Notes under the pieces: model-generated
What the model saw: only the letters and a program-made list of their open reading frames with translations
The model's database searches: none
Told to the model about the DNA's origin: nothing
Part shown: positions 8,963 through 17,220 of the stretch, one piece after another
Layout of the letters: each line of letters opens with the position of its first letter
Position numbering within the stretch: position 1 is the stretch's first letter
Source: Ectopseudomonas oleovorans
GTDB taxonomy: Bacteria > Pseudomonadota > Gammaproteobacteria > Pseudomonadales > Pseudomonadaceae
Reading direction: 5' to 3'
DNA: 33,742 bases
NCBI RefSeq assembly: GCF_003052605.1
Contig: NZ_QASO01000074.1
Span: forward strand, 1-33,742
Program-made: the position numbers and the translations under genes

Positions 8963-10855
8963 TTAAAGCGTCTTGATTTCAGTAGCCGGCGACAGCAGCT
9001 TGAATACCTGCTCGACGTTGATCTTCACACTGTCGCTGGCAAAGCCGGCGTCACGGAACACCACGCGTAGGGGTTTATGTCCGGCGAGCTGCTTGACGAA
9101 ATCCTCATCGATACCGGTGTCGAAGCAGGCGGCCAGGGCGTTGCCGTCGACAAAGAAAACGGTCTTACCTGCGATGCTTTGCTGGCTGATCGGCAGGGCT
9201 AGATCCACGCCCCAGTCCAGTAGAACTTGGAACAACAGATCTTCGGCGGAGCGGTCTTCGCGGATATTGTCGACTTGGCCAGAAAGCAGATCCTGGCTAA
9301 CAGAATCAGGGGTGTAGTACACCTCTTTCATATTGGAGGTATCGATTTTTAGAGTTCGGAACCCGATGTCGAGGTCAGGGGCAGCCATAGCGTTTTCTGC
9401 TTTAATTTTAGTCCCCGCGCGCCGAATTCGCTCCTTTCCTATATCAGATATTTTTGAGTAACCATTTTTATAAGCTTCACTATCTTCACGACACGTCTCT
9501 GGCAGTTGAATCATGACATACCTACGAGCGCCTTGATCTTCAGCATTCAGAGCCATAACAGCATGTGCCGTCGTAGCTGAACCAGCAAAAAAATCAACAA
9601 CAATACCATCCGACTGCATTCCAATTGAAATACAGCGTTTAATCAACTCAATCGGCTTAGGGGTATCAAAAACCTTGGCTCCGAACAGACCTTTTATATC
9701 TATCGAGGCCTTCTTATTTCCTTCTATGTTTTGCCAGAGATTTGACGGCTGCTTTAGACGTCCTTCCAAGTAAAACTTTTGATACGGCTTCCATACCTGA
9801 ACCCCATTCTCGGCAATCTGCTTCCACTCAATTAAGTTATTAGCTTTAAGTTCCTCATAGCTTTTCGGGCCACAGCGCCACCTGCTTTCATATCCACCAG
9901 GCCCTGTAGGGAATACTTTTTTGCCGTCAGGCGCTTCAACGCCATAATACATGGTAGGCCTATCTTCACGACGATCCTCGCCACCTGTTTTCCTTAAAGA
10001 TCGAGTAAGATAGCGGCCAAATTTATCTTGTTGATCATAGATTTTTTGGTCGTCAGTGGTAAAAGGTAAACCGTATAAAATTGCCTCTTCCGACTTGGCG
10101 TAAATAAGAATGAAATCAACTTCATTCACTAAAATCCCATGCCCCTGACCGCTTGGCGTGCCGGTAGAACGGGAAACCTTACCGCGAAAGTTATTTTCGC
10201 CAAAAATCTCATCACAAACTTTTTGCAAATTTGCTTGCTCATTATCGTCAATGGAAATAAATATTAATCCATCATTTCTCAATAAGCTCCGAGCCAGTCG
10301 CAATCTTGAGTAAATCATACTCAGCCAATCAGAATGTATTCTTCCATTACTCTCTGGATTAGCAATCATCCTGTCGCCAGATTCATCTCTCTGATTAGAT
10401 CGATACAGATAAGTATCAATATCCTCTGCGAAATCATCCTCATAAATAAAATCCCCCCCTGTATTATAGGGCGGATCGATATATATAAGAGAAACCTTGT
10501 TGAGATAAGCTTCCTGTAAAAGCTTTAACGCTTCAAGATTATCCCCCTCAATAAAAAGGTTTTGTGTGGTATCAAAATTCACACTCTCCCCTCTACAAGG
10601 ACGCAAGGTCTTAGCAATTGGGGCGTTGGCAGTAAGCAACGCTTCGCGCTTCCCTGGCCAATTAAGCTGATAACGCTCCTGCGGCCCATCGACGATTGAC
10701 GAAGACAGTTCCTGTCGCAGCAAATCGAAATCGACAGCCTTTTTCAGCTCGCCCTTGGCATCCTGCGCTTCGGTGATGCAATTGGGGAACAGTTCGGCTA
10801 GCTTGGCGATATTGGCATCGGTCAGGTTGGGAGAGTGCATTTTCAGCTTGTCCAT
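8963..10855 (-). CDS. mod: Type III-like site-specific DNA adenine methyltransferase (Mod)
   Basis: 630 residues, starting at MDKLKMHSPN with AGGAAG five to ten bases upstream (the longer in-frame start at 10906 lacks support). The order of motifs is that of beta-class amino-methyltransferases: catalytic DPPYNTGGDF at 127-136, the variable middle expected to read the DNA target (about 225-390), then the AdoMet-binding DFFAGSATTAHA at 421-432. Type III Mod methylates one strand of an asymmetric site and guides Res. The gene follows the DUF4391 gene with about 43 bases between and precedes the AlbA_2 gene. The central part is clearly AT-richer than the two ends (22 of 60 G+C at 10261-10320 against 35 of 60 at 9121-9180), suggesting a swapped specificity core. 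Confidence 0.88.
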   Translation of the reverse strand: MDKLKMHSPNLTDANIAKLAELFPNCITEAQDAKGELKKAVDFDLLRQELSSSIVDGPQERYQLNWPGKREALLTANAPIAKTLRPCRGESVNFDTTQNLFIEGDNLEALKLLQEAYLNKVSLIYIDPPYNTGGDFIYEDDFAEDIDTYLYRSNQRDESGDRMIANPESNGRIHSDWLSMIYSRLRLARSLLRNDGLIFISIDDNEQANLQKVCDEIFGENNFRGKVSRSTGTPSGQGHGILVNEVDFILIYAKSEEAILYGLPFTTDDQKIYDQQDKFGRYLTRSLRKTGGEDRREDRPTMYYGVEAPDGKKVFPTGPGGYESRWRCGPKSYEELKANNLIEWKQIAENGVQVWKPYQKFYLEGRLKQPSNLWQNIEGNKKASIDIKGLFGAKVFDTPKPIELIKRCISIGMQSDGIVVDFFAGSATTAHAVMALNAEDQGARRYVMIQLPETCREDSEAYKNGYSKISDIGKERIRRAGTKIKAENAMAAPDLDIGFRTLKIDTSNMKEVYYTPDSVSQDLLSGQVDNIREDRSAEDLLFQVLLDWGVDLALPISQQSIAGKTVFFVDGNALAACFDTGIDEDFVKQLAGHKPLRVVFRDAGFASDSVKINVEQVFKLLSPATEIKTL

Positions 10856-10898
10856 GGGACTTCCTGTATCTCTTAAGTGCTTGGCGCAAACTGAGGGC

Positions 10899-11579
10899 TT
10901 AGGCACTCAATTCGGCGATTTCATTCTGGATTTCCCGCAGCTGAGCGTTGAGCGCCACCTTGCGGTTGAACTGTTTTTCTTTGTGCAGGCGCGTATCTAG
11001 CTTGGCGCGCTCACTGTGGAGGCTACGCAAACGGTTTAGTCGCTGCAGTTGCTCGGGGAGGCTCTCGCCCGGCCTAGCCGGACTGGGTAGCAAGCTGCGC
11101 AGCAATTGTTCGTAGAGCCCCTGCAGATCCAGCGCCACCGGCAGAGGCTGGCGCGGGCTGTTGGCTGGCAACCAGTTGCCCGCCAAGTAGCCATCTATCA
11201 CCCACTTGCCGGCATCGGCTTCGCTGGGGCGCTTAAAAGCCGCCACCATGCGGGTGCGCTGCTCATGGTGCAACTGAAAGATGATCGGCAACGGGATGGC
11301 GCGGTCGATAGCGCGCAACACGTCCTCGTCCAGCTCGGCGGTTTTCTGCGTGATATCGAATACCTGGATTTCCGCCAAACTGCCGCGGGCGGGCAGGTTA
11401 ATGGTTTCCGGTGCCAGCTTGTAGCCCCAGGTTATCTGCTCGACCTGGCCGACAAACTTATCGCGCAATGCAGAGGTAACGGGGCCGTGCTCGTAGATTT
11501 TGCTCTTCGGCACCACGCGGGCAACCCTGGCCTGTGCGGGAAAGCTGAATAGCGCTGGTGCGATGCTTGCCTGACTCAT
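10899..11579 (-). CDS. DUF4391 domain protein
   Basis: 226 residues, resembling the DUF4391 family, which I know from clusters with an SNF2-type helicase and a type III-like methyltransferase. Its function is unknown. Visible features are an alpha/beta N-terminal half with LFSFPAQARVARVVPKSKIY and VEQITWGYKLAPETINLPAR, and a charged helical tail (RLRSLHSERAKLDTRLHKEK followed by NAQLREIQNEIAEL) that is likely a coiled coil. Its ATG overlaps the helicase TGA in an ATGA, implying translational coupling. A role as adaptor between helicase and methyltransferase is a guess from position. Confidence 0.75.
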   Translation of the reverse strand: MSQASIAPALFSFPAQARVARVVPKSKIYEHGPVTSALRDKFVGQVEQITWGYKLAPETINLPARGSLAEIQVFDITQKTAELDEDVLRAIDRAIPLPIIFQLHHEQRTRMVAAFKRPSEADAGKWVIDGYLAGNWLPANSPRQPLPVALDLQGLYEQLLRSLLPSPARPGESLPEQLQRLNRLRSLHSERAKLDTRLHKEKQFNRKVALNAQLREIQNEIAELSA

Positions 11580-14500
11580 GCCACGCCCTGAACAACAATG
11601 AAGCTAATCAACTCGAAGTCATCCAGCCCGGAGATGGTGTCCACCAGGGCCGTGGTTCTACCGCCACTGAACAGGCTGTCGATGTCCCGTTCTTCCTTTA
11701 CATCGATCATCGAGCGAATGGCCTGATCGAGCAGGTCGGAGTAGACGCGCATATCACGCCCGTCCCCGGTGGCCTGATTGAACAGTTGATAGGCCTCTGG
11801 AATCGGTTGGCTATGGCCCTTACAGGCACTGCGAGCCAGATCCAGCAAGCGCTTGGCCTCTGTCTGGTCGCTGATGATCTGCCCCTCCAGGCTGATGTAG
11901 ATCAGATAGAAGGGATGCAGGCGATTCTGCTGATTGAGACTGGAGCCCCTGTTGCGATTACGCAGGGTGAAAATCACCCCAGGCAGCAGCCCAAGCTCTT
12001 GCCGCGCCGGCACGACGGCATGCATGCCGTTGGGGACATGCTCAAGGTCGCCATTGGTTTTGATGTAGTTGAGCAAATCCATGCGGAAGTCGTTGAGCCC
12101 AAGATCGGTGATGGAGACGCCGGTCTTGATGTCTTCCATTTCGATCACGTCGTCTTGCAGCCGTCGTAGCTGCTCCTTGCGGTAGGCCACGTCATTGGCC
12201 TGAGCGTTGAGAACATTGTCATCGCCGGTGGCAGTGACGTCGGCGATCATCATGCGGTTCTCAACCCGTTCCTTGAGGTTGATGTACTCATCCAGACTGA
12301 TGTCCGGCCAGTAGTTGACCAGCTGAATGCTGGCGTTCTGCGAGCCGATCCGATCCACGCGGCCAAAGCGCTGGATGATCCGCACCGGGTTCCAGTGAAT
12401 GTCGTAGTTGATTAGGTAATCGCAATCCTGCAGGTTCTGGCCTTCGGAGATGCAGTCGGTGCCGATCAGGATATCGATCTCTCGCGGCTCATCCGGGTAG
12501 ATAGCGGCCTTCTCCTTGGAACGCGGCGAGAACAGCGTGAGCAGCCCCTGAAAGTCATAGGTCTGCCGGCTGCCCTGCATATTGCCCAGCGTGGATTTTG
12601 GGGCATCACTCCCCGTGACCTTGCCCGAGTGGACCTTATGGCTGCGTAGTAGGTACTCGGCCAGGTTGTCGTAGAGGTAATTGGCGGTATCGGAGAAGGC
12701 TGTGAAGATCAGCACCTTGCGATTGCCGGGGTTAATCGGCGAGGTCAGCTTGCTGGTGATCTGGGTCTTAAGATGCTGCAGTTTGGCGTCATCGGCTGGC
12801 GTGACCTTGGCCATTTCGGCCAGCAGCTCATCGATGAAAACCAGGTCGCCCTGAAGATCCTGCTCCCAGGAGGGCACGTCCATATCTTCCAAGCTGATCT
12901 GGATTTTCTTGCCGATGCTGATGTCGCCTGGCATGGGCAGGTCGTCATCATCGAAGTCCGCATCCTCGAACGCGGCGGTGACATCGGCAAAGCCGCTGGC
13001 CACGCCGGTTTTCTTGAAGTTGGCGATTTTGTCCAATGCGCCGCGGTGAGTCACCTGCAGGCTTTTCAGGGTCAGGCGGAAGGACTCAACTGAGCTTTCT
13101 AGGCGTTTGAGCAGGTTGGTGGTCATCAGCGCTTGCAGGCTTTTCTCGCGGTCGACCTGCTTGAGCTTGCCTCTGCCGCCCTCTACTTCGGTGTCGTACA
13201 TCTCTTCGTACTTCTTCATCCGGCTGGGCAGGATGTAGCTGACCGGGGCATAGACAGCGAGCTTGAGCAACGAGAGCTGATTGAAGATCTCGTTAAAGCC
13301 GATGACATCCTCACGATGGGTCAGCGGGCAGTGGAAAGACAGCGGCTTACGGCGCTCGGGGAAACTGCCGATGTCGGCGGTGTTATAGAAGGTCTCGATA
13401 TGCCGGCGCGAGCGGGCAATGGTCACGCTGTCGAGAAGCTCGAAGAAATCGAAGTCCAGGGTATTGAGGATTGCAGCAGCAGTACGTTTCTCTGGTGGCA
13501 GATTCGACCAGGCATTGAACGCCGCCTGAGCGCGGCGAAATATGCCGTCGATGTCTTTTTCAGTACGCAGCTTGTCATTGAGGTTGTCACTGTCGCCCTC
13601 GTAGGCCAGGGCCAGCTGGTTACGCAAATCACTGAAGCGGTTGTTGACCGGGGTAGCCGAGAGCATCAGCACCTTGGTCTTCACGCCCTGCCGGATCACC
13701 TGGTTCATCAGCCGCTGGTAGCGGGTCTCTTTGTCTTTGTAGACGTCGTTGTTGCGGAAGTTGTGCGACTCGTCGATCACCACCAGGTCGTAGTTACCCC
13801 AGTTGACCCGATCCAACGGGATGCCCAGCGACTCGCCACGGGTGCGGGTCAGGTCGGTGTGGCAAAGCACGTCGTAATTGAAGCGATCCTTGGCGAAAAT
13901 GTTGGTCTTGAGGTTGCGGTTGTAGTTCAGCCAGTTGTCGGCGAGCTTCTTCGGGCAGAGCACCAAGACGGACTTGTTACGCAGCTCGTAGTACTTGATC
14001 ACGGCAAGGGCGGTGAAGGTTTTGCCCAGACCCACGCTGTCAGCCAGGATGCAGCCGCTGTAAGTCTCCAGCTTGTTGATAAGGCCGGTGGCCGCGTCGC
14101 GCTGGAAGTTGAACAGCTTCTGCCAGATCAGGCTGTCCTGGTAACCCGTGCGGTCGTTGGGCAGTACGTCCTCATTCACGTCTTCCAGGAACTCGCGGAA
14201 GATGTTGTAAAGCATCAGGAAGTAGATCCGCTCCGGGGCGTTCTCCTGGTAGACCGAGGCGATATGGTCACAGAGCCTGGCGGTGACATCCTCAAGCTTC
14301 TCCGGGTCGCTCCATATCTGTTCGAACAGATTAAGGAACATGCCGGTATGGGCCGGCTCATCGAAACGGGTAACGATGTTCGAGAGCGCATTGCCCTTCT
14401 GGTAGCCCAGGTCGACAGCTGTGAACCCCTGAACGGGCATAAAGACGGCGTCACCCGCCGCCGCGCGCGAACCGATAAAGGGCTGCATCGGAGCCTGACC

Positions 14501-14866
14501 ACGATTGGAGCGGAAGGTGGCTTTACGGCGTATCCAGTCAGCGCACTCCCTGGCGATGGCCTTTTGAGTGAGCTGATTCTTCAGCTGGATTTCAAACTCG
14601 CTGCCGGTCAGGCTGCGCTCGCGCTCAGCCTTGGGGATGTGGAACTCGCGCTGCTCCTTCTTGATCTTGTCGCTGACCTCGTTGGGCACGAAGGTCGGCG
14701 AGGTGAAGATGAACTCCAGGGAGTCGATGCTCTCCAGTTCCTTCTTCAACGCCACGTAGGCGTAGATCGAAAAGCACGAGGCAGCAATCTTCAGCTTCGA
14801 GCCCGGCTTGAGCGTACCTTTGAGGTTTTCACCAAGCAGGGTGTTGATGTTGTCGATCAGTTCCAT
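11576..14866 (-). CDS. SNF2-type helicase with N-terminal extension, first gene of defence operon
   Basis: 1096 residues. The first 250 form an extension resembling the PLD-like N-terminus of this helicase group (KLKIAASCFSIYAYVALKKE), but I see no HxKxxxxD motif. Helicase motifs follow: DSVGLGKT (276-283), DESH (365-368), SATPVNN (403-409), then a long insertion. The second RecA lobe has VLIFTAFSDTANYLYDNL, DILIGTDCISEGQNLQ and RIIQRFGRVDRIGSQ. Such ATPases move on duplex DNA. An AGGGA site precedes ATG 14866. It is the first gene of six on this strand and overlaps DUF4391 by four bases. Related helicases occur in DISARM (DrmD) and other methylation-linked systems, but the neighbours here are not those of DISARM. 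Confidence 0.88.
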   Translation of the reverse strand: MELIDNINTLLGENLKGTLKPGSKLKIAASCFSIYAYVALKKELESIDSLEFIFTSPTFVPNEVSDKIKKEQREFHIPKAERERSLTGSEFEIQLKNQLTQKAIARECADWIRRKATFRSNRGQAPMQPFIGSRAAAGDAVFMPVQGFTAVDLGYQKGNALSNIVTRFDEPAHTGMFLNLFEQIWSDPEKLEDVTARLCDHIASVYQENAPERIYFLMLYNIFREFLEDVNEDVLPNDRTGYQDSLIWQKLFNFQRDAATGLINKLETYSGCILADSVGLGKTFTALAVIKYYELRNKSVLVLCPKKLADNWLNYNRNLKTNIFAKDRFNYDVLCHTDLTRTRGESLGIPLDRVNWGNYDLVVIDESHNFRNNDVYKDKETRYQRLMNQVIRQGVKTKVLMLSATPVNNRFSDLRNQLALAYEGDSDNLNDKLRTEKDIDGIFRRAQAAFNAWSNLPPEKRTAAAILNTLDFDFFELLDSVTIARSRRHIETFYNTADIGSFPERRKPLSFHCPLTHREDVIGFNEIFNQLSLLKLAVYAPVSYILPSRMKKYEEMYDTEVEGGRGKLKQVDREKSLQALMTTNLLKRLESSVESFRLTLKSLQVTHRGALDKIANFKKTGVASGFADVTAAFEDADFDDDDLPMPGDISIGKKIQISLEDMDVPSWEQDLQGDLVFIDELLAEMAKVTPADDAKLQHLKTQITSKLTSPINPGNRKVLIFTAFSDTANYLYDNLAEYLLRSHKVHSGKVTGSDAPKSTLGNMQGSRQTYDFQGLLTLFSPRSKEKAAIYPDEPREIDILIGTDCISEGQNLQDCDYLINYDIHWNPVRIIQRFGRVDRIGSQNASIQLVNYWPDISLDEYINLKERVENRMMIADVTATGDDNVLNAQANDVAYRKEQLRRLQDDVIEMEDIKTGVSITDLGLNDFRMDLLNYIKTNGDLEHVPNGMHAVVPARQELGLLPGVIFTLRNRNRGSSLNQQNRLHPFYLIYISLEGQIISDQTEAKRLLDLARSACKGHSQPIPEAYQLFNQATGDGRDMRVYSDLLDQAIRSMIDVKEERDIDSLFSGGRTTALVDTISGLDDFELISFIVVQGVA

Positions 14867-15403
14867 ATGACAGCTTCCCTATATGCGAGCTGACTGGATT
14901 ATTACGGAGCTTGCGCTGAATATCACGGGTTACTCGCCCATGGCGCAAGATATGGCGATGGATCAAAGCCAGCCACGTCGCCCCGAGCCTAAGCAGTCGT
15001 TGATTTTTGCACCTACACGATCAAACTCATGGAGTCTGCAGCTGATACTACGTGCAAGGCGTTGAACGAACTGTACGGGTACACCGGATGCCAGCCTCAG
15101 CCCTGTCTCTGGTAGCTTGCTTGCGTCACAGAGCTTGCCTGAAGGACATCAGATACCTTCGTGCCTGGATAAGCCCAGAACCTGTGCAGGGAAGCGACCA
15201 AGGAAGGGCACATGGTCACAGAAATTGACGTCGCTGCGATTGCCTTTCCGGATGGCCGTGAAAACGGTATTCGAGGCGGCCTGGAAAGCAGAGGCAACAA
15301 AAAATGGCGATTTGGCGCAAGCTTGGCCTGAAAATATGATGAAAAATCCGGCAAAGTATCACTTAACGCTTGATGAGCAGAGCCGCGCAAGGAATCACGC
15401 ATC
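14867..15403. other. Divergent intergenic region between two defence units
   Basis: This 537-base gap lies between the helicase operon (leftwards) and the ATPase/DUF4276 pair (rightwards) and must carry promoters for both. A candidate promoter for the rightward pair is listed separately. I found no convincing promoter for the leftward operon. Short open frames here (for example one ending at 15407) have no recognisable family. Confidence 0.5.
15312..15340 (+). promoter_or_regulatory. Predicted sigma-70 promoter for the ATPase/DUF4276 pair
   Basis: TTGGCG (15312-15317) and TATGAT (15335-15340) are separated by 17 bases, giving four of six and five of six consensus matches. Transcription would begin near 15347, about 57 bases before the ATPase start. 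Read by eye only. Confidence 0.45.
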
Positions 15404-16531
15404 ATGAGTAAGAAAAATCCGATTAGCCGGCTCACGATAACGGGGTTCAAATCAATCAAGAGATTGGATGAACTGAGACTCGGCAGCCTGAATGTGCTTC
15501 TGGGTGCCAATGGCGTGGGGAAAAGCAGTTTTGTTTCCTACTTTCGCATGCTCAGCGAAATGATGGAGCTACGTCTTAAGAAATGGACGACTCAACAAGG
15601 CTCAGCGGATCGGATTGTCAGTTTTGGCGTGAAAGAAACCAATAAGATCGAGTCCTTCGTAAAGTTTGGTTTGAACGGCTACAAATTCGAACTGGAACCG
15701 ACAGTAGAAGGCGACTTCGTATTTGCCAATGAGCAGCTTTATTTCAACGGCCCCTACTATGGAGAAAAGTGGATGCCGCTAGGCTCGGGGCATCAAGAAG
15801 CAAAGATCAAGGAAACGTTCAATTCCAAAAAATTCTACGCCGCGTACAAAAATGATGTGGTTGCTTACTGCTACGAATCAATCTCTAGCTGGAAAGTTTT
15901 TCATTTCCATGACACCAGCGACATGGCAGGCGTCAAGCGTTTTGGCGCAGCACATATCAACGATTATTTACGCCCAGACGCCTCAAACTTAGCAGCGTAC
16001 CTGTACCGCCTTTTGACGGAAACACCAGATGTATACGAGCAAATCCGCAAAACCATCCAGCTGACTATTCCATTTTTCGATGACTTTGTACTCAAGCCCC
16101 GTCGCTTAGACTCAGAGGAAGAGCTGATTAATTTGCAGTGGCGGCAAAAGGATAGCGATTATGTTTTTTGGCCTTCTCAGTTATCCGATGGTTCGATTCG
16201 CTTTATATGCCTGGTTACAGCCTTGCTGCAGCCAGATCCACCCTCAACCATTATCATTGATGAACCGGAGCTAGGGCTGCATCCGTACGCCATAACTTTG
16301 CTCGGTTCGTTGCTACGTTCAGCCTCAACACGAATGCAGGTTATTGTTTCGACCCAGTCGGTACCATTGGTCAATGAGTTCTCCATTGATGACCTGATTA
16401 TTGTTGAGCGCGAAAAGGGAGCCACGGTGTTCAAGCGTCTTGACGAGGATGAGTTCCAGACCTGGCTGAACGACTACTCGGTTGGCGAGTTATGGGAAAA
16501 GAACATTCTCGGCGGGAGACCGCGTAAATGA
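15404..16531 (+). CDS. AAA family (AAA_21-type) ATPase, partner of DUF4276 protein
   Basis: 375 residues. Walker A is GANGVGKS (34-41). Walker B is IIIDEPELGLHP (about 283-294), followed by a switch-like VIVSTQSVPLVNEF. This is the ABC/SMC-like architecture of OLD and PARIS-type ATPases without a fused nuclease. AAGGA stands about ten bases before the ATG. Its TGA overlaps the ATG of the next gene (ATGA), so the two are translationally coupled. The pair resembles ATPase plus TOPRIM defence modules, in which the ATPase senses infection and releases or activates the nuclease; here that role is inferred from architecture. Confidence 0.8.
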   Translation: MSKKNPISRLTITGFKSIKRLDELRLGSLNVLLGANGVGKSSFVSYFRMLSEMMELRLKKWTTQQGSADRIVSFGVKETNKIESFVKFGLNGYKFELEPTVEGDFVFANEQLYFNGPYYGEKWMPLGSGHQEAKIKETFNSKKFYAAYKNDVVAYCYESISSWKVFHFHDTSDMAGVKRFGAAHINDYLRPDASNLAAYLYRLLTETPDVYEQIRKTIQLTIPFFDDFVLKPRRLDSEEELINLQWRQKDSDYVFWPSQLSDGSIRFICLVTALLQPDPPSTIIIDEPELGLHPYAITLLGSLLRSASTRMQVIVSTQSVPLVNEFSIDDLIIVEREKGATVFKRLDEDEFQTWLNDYSVGELWEKNILGGRPRK

Positions 16532-17205
16532 TAAGGGTTCATGTAATTTGCGAAGGCCAAACTGAGGAGATGTTTATCAATGAAGTGCTTGCAGATACTA
16601 TTTATCACAGAGGTATCTATCTAGTTCCAGCGTTGATTGGCAAGCCTGGCCACAAGGGTGGGAATTTCCGTTTCCAGCGCCTCTTAACTGATGTTGAGAA
16701 TAGACTATTAGGTGATCGCCAAGCTTACTGTACAACTTTTTTCGACTTCTATGGACTTCCCGAGGAGTTTCCCGGTAAGACAGAAGCTAGCGCCAAAGGC
16801 ACAATGGATGAAAAGGCTGATTGCCTATTGGCCAAGATGGAGAACAGATTACGGGAAAAATTAGGGGATGACGCTATGCGCCGTTTCATCCCTTATATCC
16901 AGATGTATGAATTTGAAGGTTTACTGTTTAGTAACCCTGAGCGCTTGGCCTCAGGTATCAGCCAGCCTGCACTTGTAGATAAATTTCAACAAATTCGTGA
17001 GGCATTCACAACGCCGGAATCAATCAACAACAGCCCAGATACTGCTCCGAGCAAACGCATCCTGAAGCTTTACAACGGTTACGAAAAGCCGTTACATGGC
17101 TCACTCGCCTCTATTGAAATTGGCCTAGCAAAAATTCGCGCAGAATGCCCGCGATTCAATGCTTGGCTTAAAACCATAGAAGCATTACATGAGCCCTTGG
17201 GATGA
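16528..17205 (+). CDS. DUF4276 family protein, TOPRIM-like putative nuclease
   Basis: 225 residues. The N-terminus (VHVICEGQTEEMFINEVL) gives the TOPRIM glutamate signature at E9/E13-14, and TTFFDFYGLP (about 69-78) supplies the acidic second motif around D73. MYEFEGLLFSNPERLA is typical of DUF4276. TOPRIM proteins bind metal and cut nucleic acid; activity here is not shown. It is coupled to the upstream ATPase by a four-base overlap and ends 15 bases from the convergent TrlF gene. The closest concept is the PARIS pair (AAA ATPase with a DUF4435 TOPRIM), with a different TOPRIM family. Confidence 0.75.
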   Translation: MIRVHVICEGQTEEMFINEVLADTIYHRGIYLVPALIGKPGHKGGNFRFQRLLTDVENRLLGDRQAYCTTFFDFYGLPEEFPGKTEASAKGTMDEKADCLLAKMENRLREKLGDDAMRRFIPYIQMYEFEGLLFSNPERLASGISQPALVDKFQQIREAFTTPESINNSPDTAPSKRILKLYNGYEKPLHGSLASIEIGLAKIRAECPRFNAWLKTIEALHEPLG

Positions 17206-17220
17206 TGCATTCAAAAACAG

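Noticed and set aside
11576..14866. DISARM or BREX locus
   Set aside because: No DrmA/DrmB/DrmC, PglZ, BrxC or BrxL-like genes are present; only the helicase and methylase themes are shared.
13133..14893. 586-codon open frame antisense to the SNF2 helicase gene
   Set aside because: It is the mirror of a strongly coding GC-rich gene; the helicase motifs are on the other strand and this translation has no recognisable domain.
15117..15407. Open frame of 96 codons ending in an ATGA overlap with the AAA ATPase start
   Set aside because: No recognisable family, and its 3' half covers the best promoter candidate for the ATPase gene. The overlap is probably chance, although a small gene cannot be excluded.
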